Source of the DNA: Ascarosepion bandense
Lineage: Eukaryota; Mollusca; Cephalopoda; Sepiida; Sepiidae
Assembly (NCBI GenBank): GCA_037127315.1
Contig: JBBBDQ010000443.1
Coordinates: forward strand, 1,987,001-2,051,000
Length of the DNA stretch: 64,000 nucleotides
Direction of reading: 5' to 3'
Position numbers and translations under genes: made by a program. The notes below the pieces were generated by a model. The model was not told the origin of the DNA, searched no databases, and saw only the letters and a program-made list of their open reading frames with translations. The first letter of the stretch is position 1. Every line of letters begins with the position of its first letter. Shown in pieces: positions 54,035-64,000 of the stretch.

Positions 54035-54560
54035 ATTAAGTTTTTTTTTTGTTCTTTTTTAATCGTTTCACTCCGAGCAAGGCGGTAATGCCACTGATAT
54101 GCAGGGGGCTACATCAGTGTAAAAAGATTAATTAGAAGAGAGTGAAGAGGAAGACGAACCCATTAGAAAGGAGCAATAGAAAGATGAGAATGCAGGTGTG
54201 ATGACAGTTTCAAAGGTGCAGAGAAATGAAAGGATATACGGGGTGGGGAAAGAACTAGAGTCAAGTGGTTAATAGATGAGTATTGACATTGCATTTAAAT
54301 TCCTGGAGGTTGTAGCCATCAGGAAAGCAAGAATAAAGATTATGAGAATCAGGAGAAGAGAAAATGACTGATTCTTGACCTGAAGTGGTTAAGATTGAAG
54401 TGTTCAAGGGAGCATCGGCACTGCAGTCTGTTCCACAAAGAAACATTTCTGGGGGAAAAAGCTGTCTGAGTGGAACTTGTACCTTACAAATGGAATACAA
54501 AAAACAAAAAAAATGTGGGTGATCTGACTCATGATGCTGATTTGTAAATGAGTATTTACA
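54035..54560 (-). pseudogene. LINE-J C-terminus and 3' end
   Basis: Minus strand: VPLRQLFPPEMFLCGT (SRxWN block, degenerate) in frame 54683-54261, PDGYNLQEFKCNVNTHLL near the end, then a 200-bp 3' UTR with the tail complement of GAGCAAGGCGGTAATGCCAC and an A-rich end. Longest 3' UTR of the LINE-J copies; frame shifts inside. Confidence 0.8.
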
Positions 54561-54944
54561 AGGGGGTGCTGAAAAGGTCTCGGCTGTCTCTTGAATTATT
54601 ATCCAATTCATTATCAAGATAAACAGATTCAGGATGAAGAAATTACCAGCTAAATATTCCATCGGCCAACCCCAAATTGTCAAGCAGTGTCTGGCTGGAA
54701 TTTAAGTCATCACAGTAAATGATGGAAATTTTCACCAGTCACACATATATAATGTGAATTAAAAAACTATTTTATTGTAACTGATGGAAATTCAATTCTC
54801 TCTGCGAGTCAGGATCTTAAATAGACACTCCTTCCTCCAACCAATTAGTGCCCAGAAGCTATTTGGTCAAGGAGGATAATTTTGATTTTTTTTTTGTTTT
54901 GTTTTCTTTTTCCTCTTTCCTCAAAGCATATCACTTCACAAACT
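54561..54944. other. Unassigned AT-rich DNA
   Basis: The window between two opposite-family LINE ends has no recognised element. Confidence 0.45.
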
Positions 54945-55200
54945 TTTTTCTTCTTTTACATGCTGTCTCCCTTTAAGACGTTGATGATCATGGCCCTCCA
55001 TATCTTCTTTTTCCTTGTAGCTCTTAATACATTTTGTCTTGTTATTTCTTCCAAACCATGCTTGCTATCCATTTGCTTAAGCTCATCAAGTATGTCATGC
55101 ACTGTTTTCTTCTGTCTTGTGAGTATTAGATTCTTCCAATCTTTACTCCTCCAAAGAGAGGAAATCTGGAATATCTTTGCTTGATGCCAAATTTTTATTG
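54945..55200 (-). pseudogene. LINE-R 3' fragment
   Basis: Frame 55213-54956 minus: NLILTRQ, LDELKQMDSKHGLEEITRQN and WRAMIINVLKG. The tail GGGAGACAGCATGTAAAAGA is present once. Confidence 0.85.
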
Positions 55201-55239
55201 CTAAAGAACACAAAGGGACATTTTATACATGTGTAATGA

Positions 55240-55545
55240 CTGCAAATACCCTTCCCAAGGATATTTGTGTGTAAGCGAATGCAGGGAATTCAACTAGTTC
55301 AAATTCCAGTTGAATTCCCTGCATTCACTGACACACAAATACCCTTGGGAAGGGTATTAATCCATCCCTTCCCTTCCAGTTATGGGTTAAATAAGAGGAC
55401 AGATTGGGTTCTCTAGCTTTGGTTGGCAACCAGTCTACTGCGGAAAGTAATGGCAACCTTAATCTTCTGCCCAGTCAGTCATGTCTCTTTCGCGACATGA
55501 TCACCTAAATGTGTATCACGTATGGCACTTAACTGAATGACTGCA
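55240..55545 (+). repeat. S1 SINE with inverted 5' extension
   Basis: 55309-55545 is a plus-strand S1 (head missing except the B-box half). 55240-55300 is the same CATTCACT...CCCTTGGGAAGG segment inverted, giving a hairpin with about 50-bp arms and a short loop at the start. Confidence 0.85.
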
Positions 55546-56244
55546 ATATTGAATTTGAAACAAAAATGGAATTTTTTAAAATCAATATTTTTATGTTTGT
55601 TTTTCTTTTTTTAGTTTCCTTCTAAAAGATTTTAACGGGGTTTAATTTTTTATTCATGCCATTTAAAATCATATTCAAGTCATAAATAAATAAAAGATAA
55701 ATATTTATTAAATCTGCTGAAAATTAAAGTTATGGCTGCATTTAAAGAATAGTAATTGAGTTCTTAGTGGTTAATGGAAATTTTCAGCCACACCCATACA
55801 ATCGAACAGTTTTACCAAAAATATTGCACTGGCAATTATGTGTTGGTTAATATTCTTACAGATCATATTCAGCAATTAGTGTGTAACTGAAGGACAAAAT
55901 GGAAAAAATCCTATGTTATGGATTTTGTCCTTCAAAAGAACTCTTCAGATGAAATGTTTTTCTTGATGGGGTCATATACATAGAGAGAGGAAACAAAATA
56001 CAACCTATGCTGAGTCCTAATTTTAAATTGGGCAAATGTTAAATCTACAGGTAAATGGTTAACTTGGAATTTTTTAGCATCTATTATGTCTTTTTTTACA
56101 ATAATTTTCACCTTTTATTACAAGGCCCAAGAGCCACTTGAGGTAGTGGATTATAGAGTAAGAGACACAGTTTATGGGAATATTTGGGGAAGATAAGTTA
56201 ACACAGCCTAGACTTGAACAGGTTAATTTCTCTTTTTAAATATC
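55546..56244. other. AT-rich DNA, nothing recognised
   Basis: Contains the short inverted pair TTACACACTAATTGC-region without clear arms; no family match. Confidence 0.45.
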
Positions 56245-56812
56245 TTCTTTTACATGTCCTGCTGCCTTAGGCAGTCATTACCTCTATATCTTGCTGTCCT
56301 TTATCGACAAAAAAGACAAAGTTTATGAAGATAAACTTTGTCTTTTTGTTATTTCTCCCAAGCTCTGTTCTGTCATCCATTTGCTCAAGCTCATCAAGTA
56401 TCTTATGTGCTTCTTTCCTCTGTTCCTCTTTTCCTGAATCTGTCATTTGAGTATCAGGTTTTCCAAGCCCTTCCTTCCTCATTTGTGTCTCAGATATTTC
56501 AACTGCCTCTTTCTGATATTAAGTATAAGTTTCCTTTTCATTTCTATTTTCTCCAAAACCTTGTTGTTTCTCACATATTCAGTCCATGGTATTCTCAGCA
56601 CTTTTCTGTAGAACCACATTTCTGTTGCTTTAAGTCTCTTTTTCCATCTTTCAGGAGATTATTCAGCATTCACTGCCGTACAGGATGGCAAATATTATGT
56701 AACAGCTCAGTACTATTTTCTTTGATTCTAATGAATTTTTTTTATCTCTTAATACTCTGCTATGCTTTTAGAATGTGTCTTTGGCCATTTCAATATGTCT
56801 TTGGATATCGGT
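56245..56812 (-). pseudogene. LINE-R C-terminal half, relic
   Basis: Minus strand from TGACACCGATATCCAAAG (DTEIQR-like) through a WFYRKVLRI-like segment (56600) and KLDELEQMD-like (56400) to the tail CAGCAGGACATGTAAAAG. A hairpin AAAGACAAAGTTTATGAAG/ATAAACTTTGTCTTTTT sits at 56309-56347. Broken in all frames. Confidence 0.8.
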
Positions 56813-57310
56813 GTCATTGGAATTTTGAACTGAATCCTTTATTTAGTCCACTGGGGTCGGTTGTTCTTCAAGGACATATGATGCAATGGATTGAAGTAAT
56901 TTTGATGTATATTACTTGAAGATGGCCAGAGTGTACAGCATCAAAATATAAATATGACAACGAAAACAAAGGCAACAGTCTGAACAATGTAAATAATGTA
57001 AATAGTTACAATAACTCGTTTCAGAAATATTGAAAAATGTTGAAGGTGAATATTACAACAAAGATGACGACAACAGTTTGAAGAATGTAAACATTGTAAG
57101 TAGTTACAAGACCTTCATCTCAGAAATATAAACAGATGTTGAAGGTTAATATGGCAACAATGATGAGGACAACTGTTTGAATAATATAAATAATTACAAG
57201 ACCTTATCTCAGAAATATAGACAGATGTTGAAGGTTAATATGGCAACAATGATGAGGACAACTGTTTGAATAATATAAATAGTTACAAGACCTTATCTCA
57301 GAAATATAGA
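56813..57310 (+). repeat. S3 3' ends in tandem, about four units
   Basis: 56813-57000 is an S3-like piece (GGACATATGATGCAATGGAT, ACTTGAAGATGGCCAGAGTG). From 57000 a unit of about 90-105 bp repeats: GATGTTGAAGGTTAATATGG, CAACAATGATGAGGACAACT, GTTTGAATAATATAAATA, TTACAAGACCTTATCTCAGA. The last two units are nearly identical. Confidence 0.8.
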
Positions 57311-57490
57311 CAGGAATGATAAATTTCTGGTGTTTGATGAGTCTGTCCACTCAATGAAATTTGCTGAGTTGTTACATTTACATCTTCAGCATTTCCAAAC
57401 AAGGGATAATTATAACCTACGTTTATTTTTATAGCTCTCTCTCTCTCTCTGTCTCTCTGTCTCTCTCTCTATATATATATATATACATAG

Positions 57491-57552
<62 letters not shown>
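57311..57552. repeat. CT, CA and TA microsatellite cluster
   Basis: (CT)n at 57436-57470, (CA)n at 57493-57520 and (TA)n before and after. Confidence 0.9.
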
Positions 57553-57554
<2 letters not shown>

Positions 57555-57938
57555 GTCATCCACAGACAGATCTGTTTCACTGTATCACAGCTCCTCAGTA
57601 CAGTTAGACTCCAATTGCTTTTTTACCCAGGATTGAAACCCAACCGAATTGGCGTCAGTCGGTGATTCTATCTCTGGGCCACGAGTGTTCAGTAGAAGAA
57701 GGCAAACTTTTTAGTGCGTATATCATTATACACGCCCAATAGCCATAGTGCTCCAATTCAATATCGAATGAGCGATGCGTATATGCCGGAGTAGCTACTG
57801 TTTTCAAAGTTTCTCCTACTCTTCCAGAGTGCTCAATCAGGGTGTGAGAGCGTAAATACTATAGTCATCCGCAGACAGATCTGTTTCGCTGTATCACAGC
57901 TCATCAGTACGGTTAGACTCCGATTGCTTTTTTACCCA
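57553..57938 (-). repeat. S2 SINE, full copy plus second 3' end in tandem
   Basis: Full minus copy 57553-57860 including the 5' part (TCACACCCTGATTGAGCACT in sense), directly joined to the 3' end of a second copy (GTCATCCGCAGACAGATCTG at 57864) that stops at (TA)n 57940. Confidence 0.9.
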
Positions 57939-58078
57939 TATATATATATATATATATATATTTTCTAAACATATACTGTTAAATATAAGAGACAATGTTT
58001 AATCATGAGCTGTTCTAAACGTCGTATTTTGGCTTTAATTTCAGTTGAAAATAAAGACAAACATTCTCCAACATTTTA

Positions 58079-58123
<45 letters not shown>

Positions 58124-59048
58124 CTGTTTGCATTTTATAAATATATCTTTCTTGGTATATTTTGAAGATACATGAACATTTTGAAAAGAGTTGTTTTCAT
58201 CATTTCTAAGATAATTTATATGAATGTGATTGTCTATAAAGAAAGAAGAGATTTGTCTGGATTATTTCAAAAATAAAATTTCTCTTGTTTTTATATTTGA
58301 TAGAGATTTGTTGAACATATTTATTAATTTCTTACAACTGAGTAGCATTTTATGTAATTTTTTTCTGTCACTGATGAAGTTTTTTTCAAATACTTCCAAT
58401 GCTGTGTCGTTCTCAAATAGCCTCTTCCTGTTTGTTAAAGTAAAATATTACGTGACTTTCATTCGTTTTTATTTTTATTTTTAACAAGAAATAAAAAGAA
58501 AAAAATCTTGACCTGATTTTTGTTACACACTAACCAGCAAATTAAAAACTGCTGAAAGTTTTAATTTTTAATTAAATTAAATTTTAACATAAAATATTTA
58601 AGCAAGCTACAAAAATACATCAGCTTGAATGTCAGGTAAAAAATAATTTTATTCCATAAAAAAAAAAAATTATGTGTCATTATCCACCAAATAAAATAAC
58701 ATGGATGTTTTATGCTAAAGGAATTTTTTATTTGGCAAAAACCCTACGAAAAAAAATAGTTCAATCAAATGTTTAAGGTAATATTTAATTTATATGAGTG
58801 CACAACAAAGACAACATGAGCCAAATTGAAGAACAAGTGATAAATTTATTGTTAACATAGAAAATAATAAATTAATTACACAAATTAAGTTCATTATGTT
58901 ACAATAACATGTATATAAAAATATTGAATGCAAATAAAATATGCCTTTTACAATAAAAATTACAATGCTGTATAAAGTCCCCCAGAAAAGCTAACAACAT
59001 AAATATGAAATAAAGAAAAGAGAAAACACTTCTCTAACTAGTTTTCAA
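57939..59048. other. AT-rich DNA with (TA)n
   Basis: (TA)n at 57939-57961 and 58086-58121. The plus frame 58230-58484 is Phe/Leu-rich from T-rich sequence, without motif or copies. Confidence 0.5.
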
Positions 59049-59226
59049 AGAATAGGTACAATTATTGAAGCAAAGTTTGTGTTAACAGTGAAGAATAGGT
59101 ACAATTATTGAAGCAAAGTTTGTGTTAACAGTGAAGAATAGGTACAATTATTGAAGCAAAGTTTGTGTTAACAGTGAAGAATAGGTACAATTATTGAAGC
59201 AAAGTTTGTGTTAACAGTGAAGAATA
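59049..59226 (+). repeat. 43-bp tandem repeat, about four units
   Basis: GAATAGGTACAATTATTGAA then GCAAAGTTTGTGTTAACAGT, four almost identical units. Confidence 0.95.
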
Positions 59227-59719
59227 GAACAACCAAACCATCTGGAAACTTTTCCTTGTTGTTGGGAGCAAATTTGATGTGACTTTAAATTCTCGTCTGG
59301 TGATTGTCAAATTTCTTCTGTAATGTTTTTATTTCTGAACCAAAGTGACTTGGCTCCAGTAACATGTTTGTTAACTTTTTAAATTAACTCCTAGGATTCC
59401 TTTTATCGTTTACAGGCAGGCTGCAAATTTACTTTTTGGAATTTGGAGGGAAAACATTTGATTGGTTCTGAATGAAAAACAATTTCAGCTGTTTTCCCAC
59501 AAATCAAAATGTGCAAAAAATAGTTTTGAAATTCAAAATTTAAGCAAGACCCTAATGCAGCATCTGCTTTTTCCCAGAAAAGCAGACGATACGTGCACTC
59601 GAGCAAATTTAATTTTCTGCAACTGAATACAACAAACTGATGTTATTCTAACCTAAATTGCATGAAACAGTGAACCCCCTTCCCTCAAAAAATAATTAAA
59701 TACAAAGACAAGAGCAATG
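59227..59719. other. Unassigned AT-rich DNA
   Basis: The minus frame 59403-59606 shows no motif I recognise. Confidence 0.45.
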
Positions 59720-60045
59720 AACTGTTATTTAATTTTTGTCCTCCTATATGCGAGTGAATGCTGGAAAACCTCTTCAGAGATGAAGAAGAGACTTGAAGCA
59801 ACAGAAATATAGTTTTACAGTAGGATGCTGAGAATGCTATGGGTTAAACAAGTGAGCATAGAATAAATTGAAGAGAAAATCAAAAAGAAATTGTTTTTAT
59901 TTCTAGGACACATAAGGGTTGGCAGAAGAGAGATTAGAAAAGGTAGTAAAAATCATTACTAAGGGCTACAAAGAATAAGAAATTGTGGAGAGCCATAGTC
60001 ACCCATGTTCTGAAGAGACATGACACCGAGAAGTAGATTGCATTA
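59720..60045 (+). pseudogene. LINE-R C-terminal relic with internal deletion
   Basis: CTCCTATATGCGAGTGAATG (LLYASECW-like), then a FYSRMLRMLWVKQ-like segment, TTGTTTTTATTTCTAGGACA (LFLFLGH-like), then a jump to GGCTACAAAGAATAAGAAAT and CCATGTTCTGAAGAGACATG near the tail. Confidence 0.75.
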
Positions 60046-60389
60046 ATAATTATCAAAGAAATTCTGATTAATAATTACTCTTCAAAATTTTCAAGAATAT
60101 TCTTAAATTGCAAATAAATTTAACACAGCTTAAATTTTTAACAAGAATAAAAACTTTTGAAAAATATCCTGATGAAATAAATTTGCTTAAATTAACCAAT
60201 TTCTTGGAATATTTCTACTCAAAACAATGCTATCACTAAATTTCCAGATTTGTTTAAAACACACACAGAAAAAAAATTCTGTTAATACATGACCCATATA
60301 GTTTCCCTTGTGTCCAAAACAATTCTCTTAAAATTTATGTTATTTTTATTGCCTGCCCATTCTGTGATCTTTGCTTATTTTTTGGGATC
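60046..60389. other. AT-rich DNA, nothing recognised
   Basis: No family match. Confidence 0.45.
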
Positions 60390-60640
60390 GCTGGAGATGC
60401 CCACATGCGTGTTTGGATCAAAATGGTATAAAAGAATTCTTTCATCCTCTAGAATCTATGAATCACATCTACAGATGTGTGTGTTGCATGCTTCTGTCAT
60501 TAAAGCCCAAATCTATCAGGGTTCTATTCTCTTGAGGCATTCACTGAAGAAAGACATTCCAATGGATATTACTCTAATGAGGATATGAACATCTCATCTC
60601 ATATTGTTGCAGACTGGGTCACCAAGTGATTCTGTTCCAT
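60390..60640 (+). pseudogene. Possible reverse transcriptase motif-B relic
   Basis: Frame 60289-60588 contains AQIYQGSILL, like motif B (AGVYQGSILG) of LINE-J, and after a stop 60606-60640 reads VADWVTK, like the VDWGKKW block after motif C. Sequence between them is not alignable. A jockey/CR1-like relic is the best guess. Confidence 0.4.
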
Positions 60641-61896
60641 CCCTCAGGAATTTCGAAAGAAAACATGAAAATTGCTCAGATAGACTGACTTGTAGTTCTT
60701 TTTAATATAATTTGGGATCTTAAATGGTTAGTTTTATTTAAATCCTATTTTGATAAATAGAAAATTACCTGATATCATTGCAATATGATTGTGACTCATT
60801 ATTTTTTCTTATTTTATTATAGTAATTTTGTTTTAATATTATTCTATTTGTACTAAAGTCATCATGCTACTCATATATTAAAAAGAATAGGGTTTTATTT
60901 GTACAAGACGTAACTCTCTGAGATTTCAGTGGGCCCAAAACATAACTCTTTATTTTACACTATTTTTGCAACTTTATTTCATACATGATTTTACTATATT
61001 CCTTCACTTTAAGAATTACCGAATTTATTGAAATGCCTGTTTTAATGCTGTCATATTCATGTCTCTCTTACTCAACGTTTTCAGACTAAAATTAAAAAAA
61101 AAAAATCCCATTCTATAATATAATGGCTTTATTTTTTGCCATTGTCATTTACACTGGCTTCACTTGGAGCTTCCCCAGCATAAAATCTGTTTTAATATTT
61201 TCTTATATCAAATTTAACAGCTTAAAAAAAAAACAAAAAAAAAAACATTCCACATCAAAATATTTTTTAAAAATCTCATATGATAATATTTATATCTTAT
61301 AATTTTGAATGAAATTAAATGTTTTCAAAATCTTATTAAAATATAAATCTGCACGATGGATGTTTTTCCACTATCTCCTTACCTGAAAAAAATTACTTCT
61401 TTCCTTAGCCAAGATACATGAAAACAAAAATATTAAACAATTAAAAGAAAATAGTTAAATCATAACCTAATATTATTTAAATTATATAATGCCAATCCAA
61501 AATAATTTAAATACTATTTTGCACACATTAATTTTAATCCCGTTTGTCACGTGTGATTTGATTTTTGTGACATAAAACGTCGGAATGAAAATTAAATATA
61601 AAGGCTCATTTTTTTTTTTAATGAAAAATATTTTAGTTACGTTTGACACGTGTGATTTGATTTCTGTGACATAATTCAGCAACCGTCTTAGGTCTTAGAT
61701 GTTTTACGGAGCAAATGTAAACAATCCGCTCCATTGGCCAAAAAGTGCGAAAGAAAAAATTGCTGAACTTAAACTCAAAAAGCATGTGTTGACCTGGCTT
61801 CCCTGTAGATATGTGTCCCTAGAAAGTTTGAATGGCGTAGCTTAAAAAATGTAGGCATGCATAGGGAACAGTCACACACAGATTCACAGATTGCCT

Positions 61897-61899
<3 letters not shown>
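60641..61899. other. AT-rich DNA with a small direct repeat
   Basis: GACACGTGTGATTTGATTTC/TGTGACATAA occurs at 61547-61573 (as TCACGTGTGATTTG) and 61648-61675, about 97-100 bp apart. 61735-61899 ends GGGAACAGTCACACACAGAT, CACAGATTGCC before (TA)n, a layout like a Helitron 5' region on the minus strand, without further support. Confidence 0.4.
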
Positions 61900-61939
<40 letters not shown>

Positions 61940-62125
61940 ACAAGACCGACTCTGTAAGTATCTAAATCCTAAAATTATACGAAAATAAACTTTGAGGACA
62001 ACAAATAACAGACAGAATCTAATTCCGTTATTGTCCGTCGCTATAAGGCGTTGGACAAGATGTGCAGGGGGCTAGCCGTTGCGTGAAACCACGGTAGGTT
62101 TTGGCGATCTTGTGATTTTTTTACG

Positions 62126-62157
<32 letters not shown>

Positions 62158-62694
62158 AGGAGACATGAATAGCACAACATCATTCAGTATGTGTGCTGCT
62201 CAAAACCAACCAATATCTTATATAAATGAAAAATTAATATTTTTCTTTTCTTTCTACAATTTGCAGACATCATCGTTTTCATGTGTTTGAATTGCTGAGG
62301 TATTGCTTTTCCAACGACACGTCTTTTTGTTTGATACATATTTGTATCATATATGTTTCACATGTGTTCTTTATTGTCTTCCTCTGTTTATTATTATTTA
62401 TTATATTCTTTATATTAACCGATATTATTTTATCTTATAATTCTCTGTTATATATTCTGAAAATAATTTGACAAGGTGCACCTCAATAAAAGGTAAATGA
62501 TTATTTATGGTATACAGGAATATTATCAACCAAATAGAGTAGCATTATAAAAGCAGACCCCGCTATTTGTATATAAATTATACGCAAGGTATTATGATAC
62601 ATGCTACATGAAGAAATTATTTATAACACACTAAAGAAAATAGTTTTTCTCTGAACATTTATTAACTATACAGGAATAGATTATTCATGGAACA
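61900..62694. other. AT-rich DNA with a short GC-richer segment
   Basis: (TA)n at 61903-61937 and 62128-62150 flank 61940-62125, in which CGTCGCTATAAGGCGTTGGA and GTGCAGGGGGCTAGCCGTTG stand out. I do not recognise it. The plus frame 62283-62471 is hydrophobic by T-richness. Confidence 0.4.
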
Positions 62695-62998
62695 ATTGGA
62701 GTAGATAGACTAAACTATCGCCCGGTTCACACTCCACCCAAGTCTATTGAACAGGTGGAGAGGCTCATCCCTTGTTTCCTGTTTAGAATGTGGTTTCCGG
62801 TTTTCTCTTTTCCAATCATTTTACTTTTCTTCTTTTTTTTTTCAATTGGAGTAAATAGATGTATCTATCACCTGGTTCACACTCCAGCCATGTCTATTGA
62901 ACAGGTGAAGAGGCTCATCCCTTGTTCCCTGTTTAGGATGTGGTTTCCGGCTTTCTTCTCTTCTAATCTTTTCACTCTTATGTAGCCCCCTGCACATG
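62695..62998 (+). repeat. S4 SINE-like repeat, two bodies with one tail
   Basis: Bodies at 62697-62840 and 62848-62970; the tail (TATGTAGCCCCCTGCACAT) is truncated at 62998 where a simple tandem repeat begins. Confidence 0.85.
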
Positions 62999-63205
62999 AA
63001 TTAAATACACTATGAATTAATACACTATGAATTAATGTGCTATGAATTAAATACACTATGAATTAAATACACTATGAATTAATACACTATGAATGAATAC
63101 ACTATGAATTAAATACACTATGAATTAATGCACTATAAATTAAATACACTATGAATTAATACACTATGAATTAAATACACTATGAATTAATACACTATGA
63201 ATCTG
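62999..63205 (+). repeat. 15/16-bp tandem repeat
   Basis: AATTAATACACTATG and AATTAAATACACTATG alternate irregularly, about 13 units. It replaces the S4 tail right after CTGCACATG. Confidence 0.95.
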
Positions 63206-64000
63206 ACAGAGCTGCTTTGTCTGATGAAGCTGTTTTTTTTTTTTATAAAGGTAACTACTTTTTACATTTTCCCCTCAATCTATTTTCCTTGAGACTTGAA
63301 TTCTTTTCATTTTCCTTTCCTAAAGACCATGAAGATTCTGTTACACTACAATCAATAAAAGTTCCTCTGAAAAAAAAATGTTATGGCATAGCAAGGAAAA
63401 TAACTTGTAAACATGACTTTACATCTTTAAGTGATTAAGATCTACAAGATGTTCTCTGTTTAAAGGTTATATTTCGCATTTATTTGCCAGTGGTTGAAGA
63501 AATATTATTTACACTTGCTTCTGGCAGCCATCTTTTTTATTGATGTCAAAACATTTGTGCCTTAATCCACTCAGTGTATTGCTAGTTATTGTAGGGTCCT
63601 GCTCAACCATCCATACTCAGTTTGGCTATTGAGTGTGTGTGTGGGTGGGTGGGGGGGCAGGGTTTGGTTTAATTTTGTAGGGGTGGGTTTTTTTAGTTTT
63701 TTTTTTTAATCTTTATTTCTAAAATTACTATAACAACAAAAAGATTTGAACAGATTTTTTTTGTGGTGGGTGATATTCTCCTAATTATTCTGAGAGTTAT
63801 TTGAACTTTAGGTTCGTCTTTTTATTATTTTTTGTTCATCTCTACATTTCGGTCAATTCATTCTCCAAACTTCCTCTGATGTATAATCTGTATGGAATGA
63901 AAGGCATTTGTTTTTTCAGTTGAAACAGAAAATTTGGACGATTAGTTTAGGTTGATATGACTACACATGTACAAAAGCAAGAGACACTGGGAATTTTAAA
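63206..64000. other. Unassigned DNA at window end
   Basis: T runs near 63232-63245 and 63690-63708 and a GT/GGGT-rich patch at 63631-63660. The plus frame 63217-63438 starts outside a T run and shows no motif; a weak coding possibility cannot be excluded. Confidence 0.4.

Noticed and set aside
60289..60588. Host gene exon
   Set aside because: The YQGSIL motif and following VADW block point to a reverse transcriptase relic.
61540..61680. Solo LTR or transposon ends from the 28-bp direct repeat
   Set aside because: No TG...CA borders or inverted ends; the repeat is too short to support an element.

Overview
This window looks like non-coding genomic DNA from an animal, most likely a cephalopod mollusc such as an octopus. 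It is strongly AT-rich, has long (TA)n and (GT)n microsatellites every one to two kilobases, and is filled with many copies of a few interspersed repeats, several with tRNA-like heads. The cephalopod assignment is inference from repeat style. I find no host protein-coding exon, no intact gene and no bacterial-style operon. Almost all open frames longer than 60 codons are either shadows of tandem or simple repeats or remnants of transposon proteins.

Repeat families named in the entries: LINE-R (RTE-like reverse transcriptase, tail ending in GAA repeats; best copy 4395-5556 minus). LINE-J (jockey/CR1-like reverse transcriptase with an A-rich tail; best copy 6770-8095 plus). An R2-like LINE end (28330-28916 minus). 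A Penelope-like element (PLE) with a GIY-YIG endonuclease (26885-27559 minus). HEL, non-autonomous Helitron-like elements with TC...CTAG ends (15853, 29042, 42065, 50640), plus a long degenerate Helitron at 19086-21942. S1, S2 and S3, tRNA-headed SINEs. S4, a SINE-like repeat that borrows the LINE-J tail. A Tc1/mariner-type transposase relic (1028-1330).

Layout: 1-4.3 kb holds a transposase relic, a near-perfect palindrome and PLE-like ends. 4.4-8.8 kb holds the two best LINE relics, one interrupted by an S3 SINE. 8.9-16.6 kb has S1 copies, an S4 array, a tandem array of LINE-R 3' ends and a Helitron. 16.6-18.4 kb is bare AT-rich DNA. 18.4-25.1 kb has PLE-like hairpins, the long Helitron and S2 copies. 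25.7-31.5 kb has LINE-J, LINE-R, PLE, R2-like and Helitron pieces. 32.1-36.1 kb has a 5S-rRNA-like/tRNA chimeric SINE and a 2.1-kb minisatellite. 36.6-49.9 kb is a dense mosaic of S1, S2, S3, HEL, LINE ends and long inverted repeats. 50.1-52.5 kb has a 257-bp direct duplication around a Helitron/S3/MITE cluster and a second 5S-tRNA chimera. 53-64 kb is sparser, with LINE ends, S2, S4 and short tandem arrays.

The two most interesting signals are (1) two independent, diverged copies of a SINE whose 5' part is 5S rRNA and whose next module is the S1 tRNA-like head, and (2) a recurring CTGANGA-stem-GAAAC signature, whose stem changes sequence but keeps pairing, at the ends of PLE-like and SINE families. 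It resembles a hammerhead ribozyme core. Neither could be tested by computation here.
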